64,000 nucleotides of DNA, taken from contig JARWKL010000004.1 of the NCBI GenBank assembly GCA_029961685.1, positions 25,177,610 through 25,241,609 on the forward strand. The letters are read 5' to 3'. Shown one piece after another: positions 63,695-64,000 of the stretch; positions within the stretch are counted from its first letter, which is position 1; every line of letters begins with the position of its first letter. This stretch comes from Aristolochia californica. Its lineage: Eukaryota > Streptophyta > Magnoliopsida > Piperales > Aristolochiaceae. A model generated the notes under the pieces. The model saw only the letters and a program-made list of their open reading frames with translations. It was not told the DNA's origin and ran no database searches. The position numbers were made by a program, and so were the translations under genes.

Positions 63695-64000
63695 ATTTTT
63701 AATTGAGGGTTGGCTCCCAATCCATAAGTCATTCCTTACAAAAATATAGCCCGCTACACATGATAAAGCGCTTTACACTCATCTATGATCTCTAGGTCAG
63801 CTTTTTGTAAATGGCCAAAATAATGACTTGTTTGACTCGGGTAAATATCCTACCGCATGTTCACTTGGAAATTTAAATTTATTCTCTTTAAAAGGTTTGG
63901 ATCCATAGGTCATTTGCATCTTTAACATGTTTAAAGCATGCATACCCATTTTTTAAAACATGTGTTGAAAAATCTCTTCCTTATAAAATTCAGAGCAATT

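Larger units (their letters stand above)
1..64000 (+). repeat. Satellite array, ~672-bp monomer, 96 units plus a fragment
   Basis: The same AT-rich unit (roughly 70% A+T by eye) recurs head-to-tail with no inversion and no foreign insertion. Register is set by CGCACGTTCAC near the unit start, followed in order by a GGATCC site, an ACATGTTT/AAACATGT dyad, TTAGGGTTGAACTAGTGG, GTGTGTGAATAAATTTTC, ACGAGATGAAGGGAAAGTG, ATGCACAATGCACAAATG, a G-rich patch, ATCCATAAGTCATTCC and GTAAATGGGCAAAATAATGG. Most spacings are 664-680 bp; the mean over the window is about 665 bp because several units carry deletions. Units differ by scattered substitutions and small indels. The array continues beyond both ends. 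The family is not recognised. The structure fits constitutive heterochromatin of a eukaryote, perhaps a plant centromere or pericentromere; that placement is inference. Confidence 0.98.
52150..64000 (+). repeat. AAGCTT-less monomer subfamily (about 18 units)
   Basis: Unit starts are near 52513, 53191, 53863, 54536, 55211, 55871, 56542, 57214, 57883, 58516, 59179, 59853, 60523, 61194, 61871, 62508, 63181 and 63853. From the unit starting near 51841 on, the common AAGCTTTGATTT is replaced in every unit by AAGTTTTGATTT or a close variant, removing the HindIII site. ACATTTGTTATTGC often replaces ACATTTGTTTATTGC. From about 56542 most units have CTTGGGAATTT at their start rather than CTTGAGAATTT. 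Units 53191-55211 share GAATCTAATG or a close form. Small deletions occur near 55727 (GGGGATTTTGACTCC), 58070 and 62337. No gene is visible. Confidence 0.9.

Noticed and set aside
1..64000. Long terminal repeats or transposon remnants as the source of the repeat
   Set aside because: No target-site duplications, primer-binding site, polypurine tract or protein remnants; units are strictly head-to-tail with a uniform period.
1..64000. CRISPR-like spaced repeats
   Set aside because: The whole 672-bp unit is repeated, not short repeats separated by unique spacers.

Overview
The whole window is one uninterrupted tandem (satellite) DNA array. A single AT-rich monomer of about 672 bp repeats head-to-tail, always in the same orientation, from base 1 to base 64000. 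Using the conserved motif CGCACGTTCAC as a register mark, I placed 97 unit starts by eye (about ±3 bp): 96 units plus a final fragment of about 150 bp. The spacing is usually 664-680 bp. Exceptions are explained by deletions inside units (about 424, 441, 484 and 589 bp) or by internal duplications (732 and 876 bp). I see no protein-coding gene, rRNA, tRNA, CRISPR array, transposon or flanking unique DNA. The longest open frames are under 100 codons and are fragments of the repeat itself.

Organism: a long array of a large monomer, with diverged units and higher-order structure, is typical of eukaryotic heterochromatin (centromeric, pericentromeric or subtelomeric). A flowering plant is my first guess, but the sequence does not prove it and I do not recognise the satellite family.

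Layout. 1-19 kb: diverged monomers with no dominant higher-order period. This part holds the out-of-register duplication at 4964-5361, most of the short units (7.5-8.6 kb, 10.35 kb) and a 24-base G run at 16.4 kb. 19.3-33.4 kb: mixed monomers in which a run of three unit types recurs in the same order at about 19.3, 23.4 and 31.5 kb, with an additional 1.2 kb segment copied three units apart (27.8 and 29.8 kb). 33.5-38.4 kb: ordinary monomers plus two strongly truncated units. 38.4-49.8 kb: a clear higher-order repeat of four monomer types (D-A-B-C, about 2.69 kb), with hybrid units at both edges. 49.8-64 kb: monomers again. From about 52.2 kb every unit has lost the AAGCTT site common upstream, and from about 56.5 kb most units also carry a GGGAATTT variant near the unit start, so this is a separate subfamily block.

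The monomer has recurrent internal landmarks: a BamHI site; an 8-bp dyad (ACATGTTT/AAACATGT) around a palindromic GCATGCAT; a strongly G-rich patch in otherwise AT-rich DNA; and, on the minus strand, a TATATAAA motif about 25 bp downstream of that patch. These are the best candidates for function, if the array has any. The overall picture is a satellite evolving by unequal exchange, short-patch conversion and junction-type deletions.
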